Assembly: GCF_000682695.1 (NCBI RefSeq) | Contig: NZ_AWFG01000019.1 | Span: 186,001 to 250,000 of the forward strand | Origin: Hyphomonas chukchiensis | GTDB taxonomy: Bacteria > Pseudomonadota > Alphaproteobacteria > Caulobacterales > Hyphomonadaceae | Direction: 5' to 3' | DNA: 64,000 nt | Shown here: one piece after another, positions 48,791 to 59,462 of the stretch | How the letters are laid out: the number at the start of each line of letters is the position of its first letter | Numbering within the stretch: the stretch's first letter is position 1 | Notes under the pieces: generated by a model | Told to the model about the DNA's origin: nothing | Database searches by the model: none | Seen by the model: the letters and a program-made list of their open reading frames with translations, nothing else | Position numbers and translations under genes: made by a program

Positions 48791-49338
48791 TAAAGCTGCA
48801 GAAGCCCCAGATGCGGGCTGGCGAGCCACACAATCCATCCTGCCAGCGCAATGAAGGGCCCGAAGGCGATGGCCGTGTCGGAGGCCATGGGACGCTTGCC
48901 TGCAAGGCCGGCAATCAGCGCGGCCACAAGCCCAGTCATGGACGCCACGAGCAGGACCGGCGCGAGGCCCGGCCACGCGACCCACATGCCGATGGCGCCC
49001 AGAAGCTTGGCATCGCCCCGGCCGAGACCGTCACGTCCGCGCAGGCGTTTGTAGGCAAGCTCCAAAGCGACCAGTGCGCCATAGCCGAGGGCGGCACCGA
49101 TGAAATGATGGGGCCACATGTCTGGCCGCGTCAGGGCAACCATGATGACGCCGAAGATGAGGACGGTGAAGTTCAGGGCATCGGGCAGGCGCAGCGTGAC
49201 CATGTCCACAGCTGCGAGGGCGATCAGCAGGGCGCCCAGGCTGAGCGACAGTAGGATGGTGCCGGGAGGCGCCAGCAGCCAGGCGCTGACGACCATCAGC
49301 GGCAGGGAAATCGCGACGAGAAAATGGACGGGCTTCAT
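48787..49338 (-). CDS. A24 family prepilin peptidase-like protein (CpaA type)
   Basis: A 183-residue polytopic membrane protein with about six hydrophobic segments. The aspartyl protease residues are in AAVDMVTLRLPD and the GxGDxK-type motif GLGRGDAKLLGAIGMW. It lacks the N-methyltransferase domain of PilD, as CpaA-like peptidases do. It would process type IV or Flp-type prepilins, but no pilus gene is present here, so its substrates must be encoded elsewhere. The start at 49338 was preferred because the upstream frame is not protein-like. Confidence 0.88.
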   Translation of the reverse strand: MKPVHFLVAISLPLMVVSAWLLAPPGTILLSLSLGALLIALAAVDMVTLRLPDALNFTVLIFGVIMVALTRPDMWPHHFIGAALGYGALVALELAYKRLRGRDGLGRGDAKLLGAIGMWVAWPGLAPVLLVASMTGLVAALIAGLAGKRPMASDTAIAFGPFIALAGWIVWLASPHLGLLQLY

Positions 49339-49511
49339 ATTGTGTTTCGAAGGGTTTCCGCGCGATTGGGTCTGTGTGTCACGAACGGCATGCGGGGCGG
49401 GCAAGTCAAGCCTGTGACGCGTGTTTCGGGAGCAGGGCGCGCCCGGCCCGGCCTTGCGCCGGGCGCCGGACTCCCGCAGTTCTGGTAGCTGCAGACTTTC
49501 AGGGAGCTGAC

Positions 49512-50747
49512 ATGGGCCAATCCTATCGCGTCGAATTTCCCGGCTATGACGGCAGCATGCTGGCCGCACGGCTGGATGTGCCGGTCTTCACGCCGCACGC
49601 CTGGGCGCTGTTTGCGCACTGTTTCACCTGTTCGAAGGACATCTATGCTGCGCGGGAGATTACGGCTGCGCTGGTGGAGCAGGGGATCGGCGTGCTGCGC
49701 TTTGATTTTACCGGGCTCGGCCATTCGGAAGGCGATTTTTCGAATACGAACTTTTCGAGCAATGTGCAGGATCTGGTCGCGGCGGCCGGTTGGCTGGAGC
49801 AGGCGCATGGCGGCCCGCAATTGCTGATCGGGCATTCGCTGGGCGGCGCTGCAGTAGTGGTTGCGGCGCATGAGATTCCGCAGGTGAAGGCAGTGGCCAC
49901 GATAGGGGCGCCGTCGGATGCGGCGCATGTGATCCATTCGATCCGCACCTATGTCGAGGAAATCGAGACGGAAGGCGGAGCCGAGGTTCAGCTGGACGGA
50001 CGCCCGTTCCGCCTGAAACGTCAGTTCCTGGAGGATGTGCGCGGGGCGAAGGTGACCGGAGCCGCGGCGGACCTGAAGCGGCCGCTTCTGGTGCTGCATG
50101 CGCCGCTGGACGAAACGGTCGGTATCGAGAATGCGACCGGCCTGTTCGTGGCGGCGCGCCATCCGAAATCCTTTATCAGCCTCGACAAGGCGGATCATCT
50201 GCTGACCTCCCAGGCGGACGCCAGACGGGCCGGGAAAATGATCGCAGCCTGGGCCGAGCCCTATATTTACGAGGGCGGCGTGGCGATGCCCGCGCAGGAG
50301 ACGGGCGGCACGCGCGACGTATTCGTGCGGGAAACAGGGCGCGGAAAGTATGAAAACGCAATTGTGATTGGCGATTTTGTGGGGATTGCGGACGAGCCGA
50401 TTGACGTGGGCGGCGGCGGACGGGGCGCGGACCCGTATGAATACCTGGCCGCCGGGCTGGGCGCCTGTACCTCGATGACGCTGCGCATGTATGCCGACAG
50501 GAAGGGCTGGCCGCTGGACCGTGTGAGCGTATCGATCACCCGTACCAAGGACTATCCGGACGATTGCGAGCATTGCGAGGAGGGCCGCAAGATTGATGTG
50601 TTCCACCGCGCGATCACAATTGAGGGAGCTCTGGACCCGGACCAGCGTGCCCGGATGATGGACATCGCTGACAAATGCCCGGTCCATCAGACACTTGAGG
50701 CCGGTGCGCGGGTGCGAACGGTAGAAAACCCAATGAAATCTACCTAA
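49512..50747 (+). CDS. Alpha/beta hydrolase-OsmC fusion protein
   Basis: A 411-residue two-domain protein. Residues ~1-255 form an alpha/beta hydrolase with the nucleophile elbow LLIGHSLGGAAVV and a His in LDKADHLLTS. Residues ~275-405 form an OsmC/Ohr-like domain with the two redox cysteines in LGACTSMTLRMYAD and KCPVHQTLEA, which reduce organic peroxides. Fusions of this kind are a recognised family, but the joint function is not known. GGAG precedes the ATG. It is monocistronic between the prepilin peptidase and degP. Confidence 0.9.
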   Translation: MGQSYRVEFPGYDGSMLAARLDVPVFTPHAWALFAHCFTCSKDIYAAREITAALVEQGIGVLRFDFTGLGHSEGDFSNTNFSSNVQDLVAAAGWLEQAHGGPQLLIGHSLGGAAVVVAAHEIPQVKAVATIGAPSDAAHVIHSIRTYVEEIETEGGAEVQLDGRPFRLKRQFLEDVRGAKVTGAAADLKRPLLVLHAPLDETVGIENATGLFVAARHPKSFISLDKADHLLTSQADARRAGKMIAAWAEPYIYEGGVAMPAQETGGTRDVFVRETGRGKYENAIVIGDFVGIADEPIDVGGGGRGADPYEYLAAGLGACTSMTLRMYADRKGWPLDRVSVSITRTKDYPDDCEHCEEGRKIDVFHRAITIEGALDPDQRARMMDIADKCPVHQTLEAGARVRTVENPMKST

Positions 50748-50835
50748 CTGTCTTTTAATGACCACATTGCCCCGGACATGTTTATCTAGGCAGTGTTCGG
50801 CTAACCGACACAATTTCAGTGACTTGGAGAGACTA

Positions 50836-52371
<1,536 letters not shown>

Positions 52372-52376
52372 GATAG

Positions 52377-53093
52377 ATGATGCAGGACACCTTGGTGGAG
52401 AATACAGCGGTGGGAGACACTATGCGCGTACTGGTCATTGAAGATGATGCCGAGATGGCGAACTTCATCGAAAAGGTGCTGCTGGAAGCAGGCCACAGCG
52501 TCGACAAGGCGATTGATGGCGAGCGCGGTCTCGAACTGGCCCGCTCGGCCGATTTCGATGCGCTGGTTGTGGATCGCATGCTGCCCGCCAAGGATGGCCT
52601 GACCCTGCTGAAGGAATACCGGGAGGCCGGCGGCACCACGCCGGCCCTCTTCCTCTCGGCGCTGGGCGATGTCCAGAACCGGGTCCAGGGCCTGAAGGCC
52701 GGGGCAGACGACTACCTATCCAAGCCCTTTGCCCCGTCGGAACTGGCTGCGCGTGTCGAAGCCCTTGGCCGTCGTCAGGCTGGTGAGCCACAGGTCACTG
52801 CGCTGAAAGCCGGCGACCTGGAGATGAACCTGCTCAGCCGCAAGGTGACCCGTGCCGGCAAGAAGATCGACCTTCAGCCGCGCGAATTCCGCCTGCTGGA
52901 ATACCTGATGCGCCACGCCGGACAGGTCGTGACCCGCACGATGCTGCTCGAAAAGGTCTGGGACTATAATTTCGACCCCCAGACCAACGTGATCGACGTG
53001 CACATCTCGCGCCTGCGCGCGAAGATCGACAAGGAGTTCGATGAGCCCCTGTTGCACACCGTTCGCGGCGCTGGCTATCGTTTGCAGGGCTAG
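52377..53093 (+). CDS. OmpR-family response regulator
   Basis: A 238-residue regulator. Receiver: VIEDDAEM, phosphoacceptor DALVVDRMLPAKDG, FLSALGD and YLSKPF. The C-terminal winged helix contains NVIDVHISRLRAKIDKEFDE and the end GAGYRLQG. The frame opens at 52377, but a second ATG at 52422 (MRVLVIEDD) has a good GGGAG site and fits the family N-terminus better, so either may be used. It resembles CopR/CzcR-like regulators. It follows degP closely and precedes a kinase gene. Confidence 0.9.
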   Translation: MMQDTLVENTAVGDTMRVLVIEDDAEMANFIEKVLLEAGHSVDKAIDGERGLELARSADFDALVVDRMLPAKDGLTLLKEYREAGGTTPALFLSALGDVQNRVQGLKAGADDYLSKPFAPSELAARVEALGRRQAGEPQVTALKAGDLEMNLLSRKVTRAGKKIDLQPREFRLLEYLMRHAGQVVTRTMLLEKVWDYNFDPQTNVIDVHISRLRAKIDKEFDEPLLHTVRGAGYRLQG

Positions 53094-53126
53094 ACGGCCC
53101 GCCCACAGACTGGCACGAGGCGAGTC

Positions 53127-54527
53127 ATGAAACTCGGCCTGCCGACCTTCCTGCGGACGACAACGTTCAAACTGGCGCTGCTTTACAGCGCCATGTTTGC
53201 GGCGTTCTCGGCCGCATTGCTGGTCTATCTCTATTATTCGACGGTGTACTATATCCGGAACGAATCCGACCGGCGGCTCGACCTTGAGTTCGAGCAGCTG
53301 GGCAACGCGTATTTTACCGGCGGCATGGAACGGCTGAGCCAGTCCGTTCTGGAACGCATGACGCGCACGGGCTCGACCTATTTCTATTATCTAGAAGATT
53401 CCTCCGGCCGGAAGATTGCCGGGCATTTCGGGCGCATGCCCGTGGCGCCGCCGGAAGCCGATTCCAAGACGGTCTATTTCGATTTTGACCAGCCGGAGCC
53501 GGATGGCTCTGTCATCGTGCGCTCGGCGGCCGGCAAGTTCGTTCGCCTGCGTGACAATGGCGGGGCGCTGCTGGTGGCCTTCGATACGGCGCAGCAGACC
53601 GCCATTGTGGGGCGCATCCAGCGGGCCATCTTCATTGCGGCGCCCATCGGCCTGTTCCTGTCGCTGCTGGGCGGCGTGCTGAGTTCGCGTGGCGCGGCGA
53701 GCCGGGCGGACGAACTCGCACGCACGGCGGAAGCGGTGATGGGCGGCGAGCTGGGACGGCGCGTGCCGGTGCGCGGATCAGGCGACGAGTTCGACCGGCT
53801 GGGCCAGCGTATCAATGCCATGCTCGACCAGATCGAGAAGCTGGTGGACGCCACCCGCAACACGGGCAACGCGATCGCGCACGACCTGCGCTCGCCGCTG
53901 TCGCGCCTGCGCAACCGGCTGGAAATCGCGCTGTCGCAGCCGCTGTCGCAGGACGCTGCGAATGCGACGCTCAGCGAGACGGTTGAGGAAGTCGACCGCG
54001 TGCTGGCCACGTTCAACGCCATCCTGCGTCTGGCGCGCCTCGAAGCGGGCGCCGAGGGCGAGCGGGTGCGCATGGATGTCAGCGAACTGGCCGAAGAGCT
54101 GGCGGAACTGTTCGACCCGGCGTGCGAGGAGGCCGAGCTGTCGTTCAAGAGCCAGATCGCGCGGCACATGATGATCCTGGGTGACCGCGACCTGATCGGG
54201 CAGGCGCTGGCCAATATGCTCGACAATGCCGTGAAATATACGCCTGCGGGCGGGGCGATCTCGTTCACCGTTCAGCGCGGGCCGGACGGGACAATTGACC
54301 TGACCGTGGTGGATTCCGGGCCGGGCGTGCCGGAGGCATCGCGGGCGCTTGTCGTGCAGCGCTTCCAGCGGCTGGATTCGGCGCGGACACAGCCGGGCTC
54401 GGGCCTTGGACTGTCGCTGGTCGATTCCGTGGCTGACATGCATGGCGGCCGGTTGATGCTGCAGGACGCGGGCGGCCCGCCTGACCGTCCCGGCCTGAAG
54501 GCGACGCTGCGTCTGCCGAGGGCCTGA
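53127..54527 (+). CDS. Membrane sensor histidine kinase
   Basis: A 466-residue kinase with two transmembrane segments (LALLYSAMFAAFSAALLVYLY and IFIAAPIGLFLSLLGGVLSS) flanking a ~150-residue periplasmic domain, then HAMP. The phosphoacceptor is in NAIAHDLRSPLSRLRNRLE. The kinase has DNAVKYTPAGG, VDSGPGVPEA and GSGLGLSLVDSV. It pairs with the preceding regulator. Its placement behind degP suggests an envelope-stress input, but the signal is unknown. glnE starts four bases after its stop. Confidence 0.92.
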   Translation: MKLGLPTFLRTTTFKLALLYSAMFAAFSAALLVYLYYSTVYYIRNESDRRLDLEFEQLGNAYFTGGMERLSQSVLERMTRTGSTYFYYLEDSSGRKIAGHFGRMPVAPPEADSKTVYFDFDQPEPDGSVIVRSAAGKFVRLRDNGGALLVAFDTAQQTAIVGRIQRAIFIAAPIGLFLSLLGGVLSSRGAASRADELARTAEAVMGGELGRRVPVRGSGDEFDRLGQRINAMLDQIEKLVDATRNTGNAIAHDLRSPLSRLRNRLEIALSQPLSQDAANATLSETVEEVDRVLATFNAILRLARLEAGAEGERVRMDVSELAEELAELFDPACEEAELSFKSQIARHMMILGDRDLIGQALANMLDNAVKYTPAGGAISFTVQRGPDGTIDLTVVDSGPGVPEASRALVVQRFQRLDSARTQPGSGLGLSLVDSVADMHGGRLMLQDAGGPPDRPGLKATLRLPRA

Positions 54528-54530
54528 TCC

Positions 54531-57218
54531 ATGCTGAATATACGCCCTCTCGCCGCCACGCCTGAGGCTGCGCTGGCAACGGCGCTGCCGAACGCGCCCT
54601 ACTTGCGGCGCCTGTCCGAGCGGACTGAGGCGCGCAGTTTCGAGGCGGCATTAGCGGATGTGACAGGCCTACCGGCCGATACGCCGATCGAGGACGCCAT
54701 GCGTGTGCTGCGCAAGGCCAAGGCGGCGGTGCACCTGTCGCTGGCGGCGGACGACCTGTCGGGCCAGCGGGATGTGATGCAGGTGACGGCGGCGCTGACA
54801 GAGCTGGCGACCGCGGCGGTGCAGGCCGCCTTGCGTGTGGCGCTGGGGAGCCGGGGCCTGACGGATACAGGCATCTTCATCTTCGCGCTCGGCAAGATGG
54901 GCGCGTTTGAACTCAATTATTCAAGCGATATCGACATCGCGGCCTTCTATGAGGCGGACAGCTTTGACGGCGGTGACCGCACGCCTGGCGAGACGGCCCA
55001 GCGTGTGATGAAGGATGTGGTCAGGCTGCTCGATGAGACCACGGCAGATGGCTATGTCTTCCGCACGGACCTGCGCCTGAGGCCGGACCCGTCTTCGACA
55101 CCGCTCGCCGTGTCGACCCATATGGCGGACCTCTATTATGAGAGCGTCGGCCAGAACTGGGAGCGGATGGTCTGGATCAAGGCGCGTGCGGCGGCAGGCG
55201 ACAGCGCGGCGGCGGCGCGCTTCATCCAGCGGATGAGCCATTATGTGTGGCGGCGCAATCTCGACTATTGGGCGATTGACGACATCCAGGCGATCAAGCG
55301 CATGATCAATACCAAGATCGGCGCCAAGGGGCTGGAGAACCCGGCGCCGGACATCAAGCTTGGCCCCGGCGGCATTCGCGAGATCGAATTCTTCGTGCAG
55401 ACGCAGCAGCTGATCCTTGGTGGCCGCAACCCGGCCCTGCGGGACAATTCCACACTGGGCGCCATGGCAGCGCTGCGCGATGCGGGCATCGTTACGGGCG
55501 GCACGGCCGAGGCCCTGTCAGTGGCCTACAAGGCGCTGCGCAATGTCGAACACCGCATCCAGATGCGCCATGACGAGCAGACGCATACAATCCCGGCGGA
55601 TGCGGCTGAACGTGAAGGCGTTGCGGCGCTTTGCGGCTATGCCTCACTTGCCGAATTCGACCGTGACCTGCTGCAGACACGGCAGCTGGTTCAGGAAGCC
55701 TATGACGGCCTCTTCGCGCATGAGGGCCAGCAGGATGATGCCAACGACATTGGCAACCTTGTGTTCACGGGCGTGGATGATGACCCGGAGACGGTCCGCA
55801 CGCTGGATGGCCTCGGCTTTACCGACCCAAGCCGCGCCATCGGCACGATCCGCAACTGGCACCGGGGCAATGTGCCAGCGACACGCACGGTACGCGGGCG
55901 CGAATTGCTGACGGCAATCCTGCCGCGCATGCTGACCGCGATGGGCGAGACAGGCGAACCGGACGAGGCGTTCCGCTGGTTCTCGCGCTTTTTCAGCGGT
56001 CTTTCCTCGGGCGTGCAGACGCTGTCCATGTTGCTGGCGAAGCCCGACCTGCTGGACGACCTTGTGGCGACGCTGGCACTGGCGCCGCGCCTCGCGGAGA
56101 TCCTGTCACGCCGGCCGGACCTGCTCGAAGCGCTGGTGAGCGGCGATGCGCCTGTGCCACCGCGCGCGGATGCGGCGACGAATTTCGATGCCGCACTTGA
56201 TGACTGGCGCCGGTATCATCGCGAGCAGAGTTTCCTGATCGGGCACCGCCTGCTGCACGGGCTGATCAACGCCTCTGATGCGGCCGTGCACTGGTCGCGT
56301 CTGGCCGATGAGACGATCCGGCAGATGGCCTCGGCCGCCGAAGCAGAGACCGTGCGCCGCTATGGCGAGGTGCCCGGCACTTGGGGCGTGTTTGCGATGG
56401 GCAAGCTGGGTGGGTCCGAGCTGACGGCCGGATCGGATCTCGACATTATCGTGATCTACGATGCCCCGTCGCTGGAGGCGCAGAGCTGGTTCACGCGCGT
56501 GACCCAGCGCCTGATAACGGCGCTGACGGCACCAACGGCGGAGGGCGCGCTCTATGAGGTGGACATGCGCCTCAGGCCTTCAGGCCGGGGCGGGCCGGTG
56601 GCCGTGAGCCTTTCGGCCTTCGAGCGCTATCAGAATGACGAGGCCTGGACCTGGGAACATATGGCGCTGACGCGGCTGCGCTTCGTGGCGGGGGATGCCG
56701 GGCTGGGCGCAAGCGTGCTGACGGTGGCGAAGGCGGCGATTGCGGCGCGGGCGGAGAAGGATTCCGGGCAGATTGCGCAGGATGTCTCCGACATGCGGAT
56801 GCGGCTCTACAAGGAAAAGCCGGGCAAGGGCCTTTGGGATCTGAAAACGGAACAGGGCGGGTTGATCGATATCGAGTTCATCGTGCAGGAAGCCATGCTG
56901 CTGGCCGGCAAGCCGGAGTGTATCTGGCCGAATGTCGCGGATGCCCTGAAGGGCATTCCAGCCAGCACCGCCGAGCCTGATCCGGATTATGGTGTGCTGG
57001 AGGAAGCGCTGACCTACCTGCAGGCACTGCAGCAGGTTCAGCGTCTTGCCATAGGCAGCGACATGGAAGCGGACGAGATTCCGGACGGGCTGAAAGACAG
57101 GCTGTGCCGCGCTGTTGGCGCCGAGGATTTCGCATCACTGGAGGCCCGTCTCGCCGACCTGAAAGCCAAGGTTCATGAGATTGCTGTAAGGAAACTGCAC
57201 CTGGTCGCGACGGATTAG
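54531..57218 (+). CDS. glnE: Bifunctional glutamine synthetase adenylyltransferase/deadenylylase GlnE
   Basis: An 895-residue protein with two nucleotidyltransferase domains. The N-terminal one (deadenylylase) contains YSSDIDIAAFYE and the C-terminal one (adenylyltransferase) contains LGGSELTAGSDLDIIVIYD, each with the DxD metal motif. GGIREIEFFVQTQQLILGG and GGLIDIEFIVQEAMLL are the partner motifs of the two halves. GlnE controls glutamine synthetase activity in response to PII. E. coli GlnE is ~945 residues, so the length is normal to slightly short. It appears to be cotranscribed with degP and the two-component pair. Confidence 0.96.
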   Translation: MLNIRPLAATPEAALATALPNAPYLRRLSERTEARSFEAALADVTGLPADTPIEDAMRVLRKAKAAVHLSLAADDLSGQRDVMQVTAALTELATAAVQAALRVALGSRGLTDTGIFIFALGKMGAFELNYSSDIDIAAFYEADSFDGGDRTPGETAQRVMKDVVRLLDETTADGYVFRTDLRLRPDPSSTPLAVSTHMADLYYESVGQNWERMVWIKARAAAGDSAAAARFIQRMSHYVWRRNLDYWAIDDIQAIKRMINTKIGAKGLENPAPDIKLGPGGIREIEFFVQTQQLILGGRNPALRDNSTLGAMAALRDAGIVTGGTAEALSVAYKALRNVEHRIQMRHDEQTHTIPADAAEREGVAALCGYASLAEFDRDLLQTRQLVQEAYDGLFAHEGQQDDANDIGNLVFTGVDDDPETVRTLDGLGFTDPSRAIGTIRNWHRGNVPATRTVRGRELLTAILPRMLTAMGETGEPDEAFRWFSRFFSGLSSGVQTLSMLLAKPDLLDDLVATLALAPRLAEILSRRPDLLEALVSGDAPVPPRADAATNFDAALDDWRRYHREQSFLIGHRLLHGLINASDAAVHWSRLADETIRQMASAAEAETVRRYGEVPGTWGVFAMGKLGGSELTAGSDLDIIVIYDAPSLEAQSWFTRVTQRLITALTAPTAEGALYEVDMRLRPSGRGGPVAVSLSAFERYQNDEAWTWEHMALTRLRFVAGDAGLGASVLTVAKAAIAARAEKDSGQIAQDVSDMRMRLYKEKPGKGLWDLKTEQGGLIDIEFIVQEAMLLAGKPECIWPNVADALKGIPASTAEPDPDYGVLEEALTYLQALQQVQRLAIGSDMEADEIPDGLKDRLCRAVGAEDFASLEARLADLKAKVHEIAVRKLHLVATD

Positions 57219-57274
57219 CGACCGACCTTCGTTGAACCTGTGATGGGTTTATAATGATAACGGAGGAATACCTC

Positions 57275-57784
57275 ATGAAACGTATAACACTCGCAGCACT
57301 TCTCGGATCAGCCGCACTGGTTGTTGCCCTGCCGATGGCGGCACAGGCCGAACGCGGTGGTGACCGTCATGGCGGCATGCGCGGCGAACATATGAAAGCC
57401 GTGGATGCCAATGGCGATGGCGACATTTCCAAAGCGGAAGTCGAGGCCTTCCAGGCCAAGATCTTTGCCGAGGCCGACGCCAACAAGGATGGCTCGCTGA
57501 CACTGGCCGAAATGAATGCGCACCATGAAGCCATGGAAGCCAAGCGCAAGGCAGAACGCCAGCAAGCCATGTTTGCCAAGCTCGACACCGACGGCAATGG
57601 CAAGATCAGCCAGGCTGAATTCGAGAGCCGGCCCATGCGCGGAATGGAACGCATGGACACCGATGGTGACGGCACAGTGACCGAGGAAGAACGTGAAGCG
57701 GCCCGTGCCAAGATGAAAGAACATCGTGGCAAATGGGGTCATCGCGGAGACGGCCCACCGCCTGAAGCGCCAGACGCTGAATAG
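57275..57784 (+). CDS. Exported EF-hand calcium-binding protein
   Basis: A 169-residue protein with a Sec signal (LAALLGSAALVVALPMAAQA) and four EF-hand loops: DANGDGDISKAE, DANKDGSLTLAE, DTDGNGKISQAE and DTDGDGTVTEEE. A His/Gly-rich C-terminal stretch (HRGKWGHRGDG) could also bind metal. Start 57275 follows GGAGGA. It lies just upstream of the ECF sigma operon on the same strand, separated by 164 bases, and may share its metal- or stress-related regulation. Function is unknown beyond calcium binding. Confidence 0.88.
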   Translation: MKRITLAALLGSAALVVALPMAAQAERGGDRHGGMRGEHMKAVDANGDGDISKAEVEAFQAKIFAEADANKDGSLTLAEMNAHHEAMEAKRKAERQQAMFAKLDTDGNGKISQAEFESRPMRGMERMDTDGDGTVTEEEREAARAKMKEHRGKWGHRGDGPPPEAPDAE

Positions 57785-57948
57785 GCCGGGCTAACGGAAA
57801 GCCAGGCGGGCCGGAGGCATGATATGCGAATTCCTTTCCTTGCATCGCAGACTCACTTGCGTCCGGCGCGCCTGGCAACCCGCTTTTCATTGCCGACCTG
57901 TGGTGAAGGCGTTTCCACTTTGCCCCATCGCAGGATAGACACGGTTTC

Positions 57949-58491
57949 GTGGCGTTCTCATCAGACCTCGACCAGATCACGCGTGCGGCTGCCGGCGAAC
58001 GGCAGGCGGTTTCCGCGCTGGTCAATCGCTACAGCCCCGGTGTGCTGGCGCTCGCCACACGCATGCTGGGCGACCGCGGGGAGGCCGAGGACGTGACGCA
58101 GGAAACATTCATCCGCGCCTGGAAGGCCCTTCCGGACTGGGAGCCACGGGCGAAGTTTTCGACCTGGCTGCACAGGGTGGCGCTGAACCTTTGCTATGAC
58201 CGGCTGCGCAAGCGCCGCGAAGCGACCATGGCCGAACCGCCCGAGCAGGTCGACATGGCCTTGCGGCCAGACGATGCGCTTGACCAGGCAGAGCGGGTGA
58301 AAGCGGTGGAAGCCGCTATCGCCGCATTACCCGAACGCCAGGCCGCTGCCTTGACGCTGTGTGCACTGCAGGACCATTCTCAGGCTGAAGCGGCGGACAT
58401 TATGGAAATCAGCGTGGAAGCGCTGGAGAGCTTGTTGGCACGCGCGCGCCGAGCGCTGCGGGCCGTATTGATGGAAAGGAGTGAGGCATGA
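57949..58491 (+). CDS. ECF-type RNA polymerase sigma factor (GTG start)
   Basis: A 180-residue sigma factor. Region 2 has ALATRMLGDRGEAEDVTQET and FIRAWKAL; region 4 has ALPERQAAALTLCALQDHSQ and EALESLLARARRAL as the helix-turn-helix. Residues before ~20 are unlike group 1 sigmas. The gene overlaps the anti-sigma-like gene by four bases, then a CnrX/ZraP-like sensor follows, resembling the CnrYXH arrangement in which metal release frees the sigma factor. Promoter targets are unknown; the upstream EF-hand gene is a candidate. Confidence 0.9.
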   Translation: MAFSSDLDQITRAAAGERQAVSALVNRYSPGVLALATRMLGDRGEAEDVTQETFIRAWKALPDWEPRAKFSTWLHRVALNLCYDRLRKRREATMAEPPEQVDMALRPDDALDQAERVKAVEAAIAALPERQAAALTLCALQDHSQAEAADIMEISVEALESLLARARRALRAVLMERSEA

Positions 58492-58928
58492 CGCAGACAA
58501 TGACCGATGCACGGCTGATCGAACTGATCGAAGCCTGGGGCGCGGATGCGACTGCCTATCCGGAAAGCGAGCGCGATGCTGCCAAGGCGCTTCTGATGAA
58601 GGCCCCTGAGCGCTTCGCAGCGGAACTGAAGGCGGCGCGGGACATGGATGCGCTGCTGGGCGGCGTGCCGGACGTGATGCCCTCGCCCGCGCTGACAGCC
58701 GCGCTGATCGGCAGCGCGCCGCGTGCGCGGGCCCAGCGCCGCAGCTGGTTTGCCGCAATGCCGCGCTGGTCGGCTGTCGGCGCGCTGGCATCGCTCGCCA
58801 TTGGGCTGGCGATCGGACTCGGAACAACCCAAACTGCCCCGACAAATACCACTGAAGAGGCCGTCGATACGCTCATCTATGCCGCACTGGGCTTTGACAC
58901 GACTTACACGCAGGAGGCCGCTCAATGA
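58488..58928 (+). CDS. Putative anti-sigma factor with one membrane segment
   Basis: A 146-residue protein. The N-terminal part (residues 1-70) is soluble and helical (ARLIELIEAWGADATAYPES). One transmembrane segment, WSAVGALASLAIGLAIGLGT (residues ~95-115), separates it from a short periplasmic tail. No zinc-binding HxxxCxxC motif is visible. Its overlap with the sigma gene and with the next sensor gene supports an anti-sigma role. This is inferred from context; no family motif was recognised. Confidence 0.7.
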   Translation: MTQTMTDARLIELIEAWGADATAYPESERDAAKALLMKAPERFAAELKAARDMDALLGGVPDVMPSPALTAALIGSAPRARAQRRSWFAAMPRWSAVGALASLAIGLAIGLGTTQTAPTNTTEEAVDTLIYAALGFDTTYTQEAAQ

Positions 58929-59452
58929 GCGAGACCCGTCCAACCCGCCGGATCCCTTTCTGGCTGACCCTTTCGGTGATGGCGAACCTGTTGCTGGTCG
59001 GCCTGCTGATCGGCATGGCGCTGCGCGCGCCTGGATATGGGCGAGGGCCTGGCGGCATGGACGGACGTCGTCCACCGATGATGGAAGGCGCGAGTCAGGA
59101 AGACCGAATGGTCGTTCGCAAGATGATGATGGAATCTTTCCAGTCTGCCGAGAAAGAAGTGGAAAACCGGCGCGCCGTTCGCCAGACACTGGGCGAGGCG
59201 CTGCAGATTGACCCCTATGACCCGGAAGCGGTGCGACGGGCTTTTGCCAGCCTGCGGATTGCGGACGAGACGGTGCATTCCAAGATCCAGGAGGCGCTGG
59301 TCCATAGGATGGGCGACCTGACCCTCGCGCAGCGCAAGTCGCTGGCTGAAATGTTGTCACGGGAACCGGGGGAGGATCGTGGTCGCCGCAGGTTGCGAAT
59401 GGGCGATGATGATGACGGCCCGCATGGCCCGCCACCGCCTGACGAGGAGTGA
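58925..59452 (+). CDS. Periplasmic heavy-metal sensor-like protein (CnrX/ZraP type)
   Basis: A 175-residue protein with one N-terminal membrane segment (WLTLSVMANLLLVGLLIGMAL). The periplasmic part is helical and Met/Glu/Arg-rich (MVVRKMMMESFQSAEKEVEN, TLAQRKSLAEMLSREP), like CnrX/ZraP/Spy relatives, and ends in an acidic, His/Pro-rich tail (DDDDGPHGPPPP). It overlaps the anti-sigma-like gene (ATGA). Sigma factor, membrane anti-sigma and periplasmic sensor together suggest a trans-envelope relay for metal or envelope stress. The ligand is unknown. Confidence 0.8.
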   Translation: MSETRPTRRIPFWLTLSVMANLLLVGLLIGMALRAPGYGRGPGGMDGRRPPMMEGASQEDRMVVRKMMMESFQSAEKEVENRRAVRQTLGEALQIDPYDPEAVRRAFASLRIADETVHSKIQEALVHRMGDLTLAQRKSLAEMLSREPGEDRGRRRLRMGDDDDGPHGPPPPDEE

Positions 59453-59462
59453 GCTGGGCGCT

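Noticed and set aside
57232-57255. TTGAAC and TATAAT before the EF-hand gene as a sigma-70 promoter
   Set aside because: Spacing is 12 bases rather than 16-18, so the pair cannot act as one promoter; the TATAAT alone is not enough.
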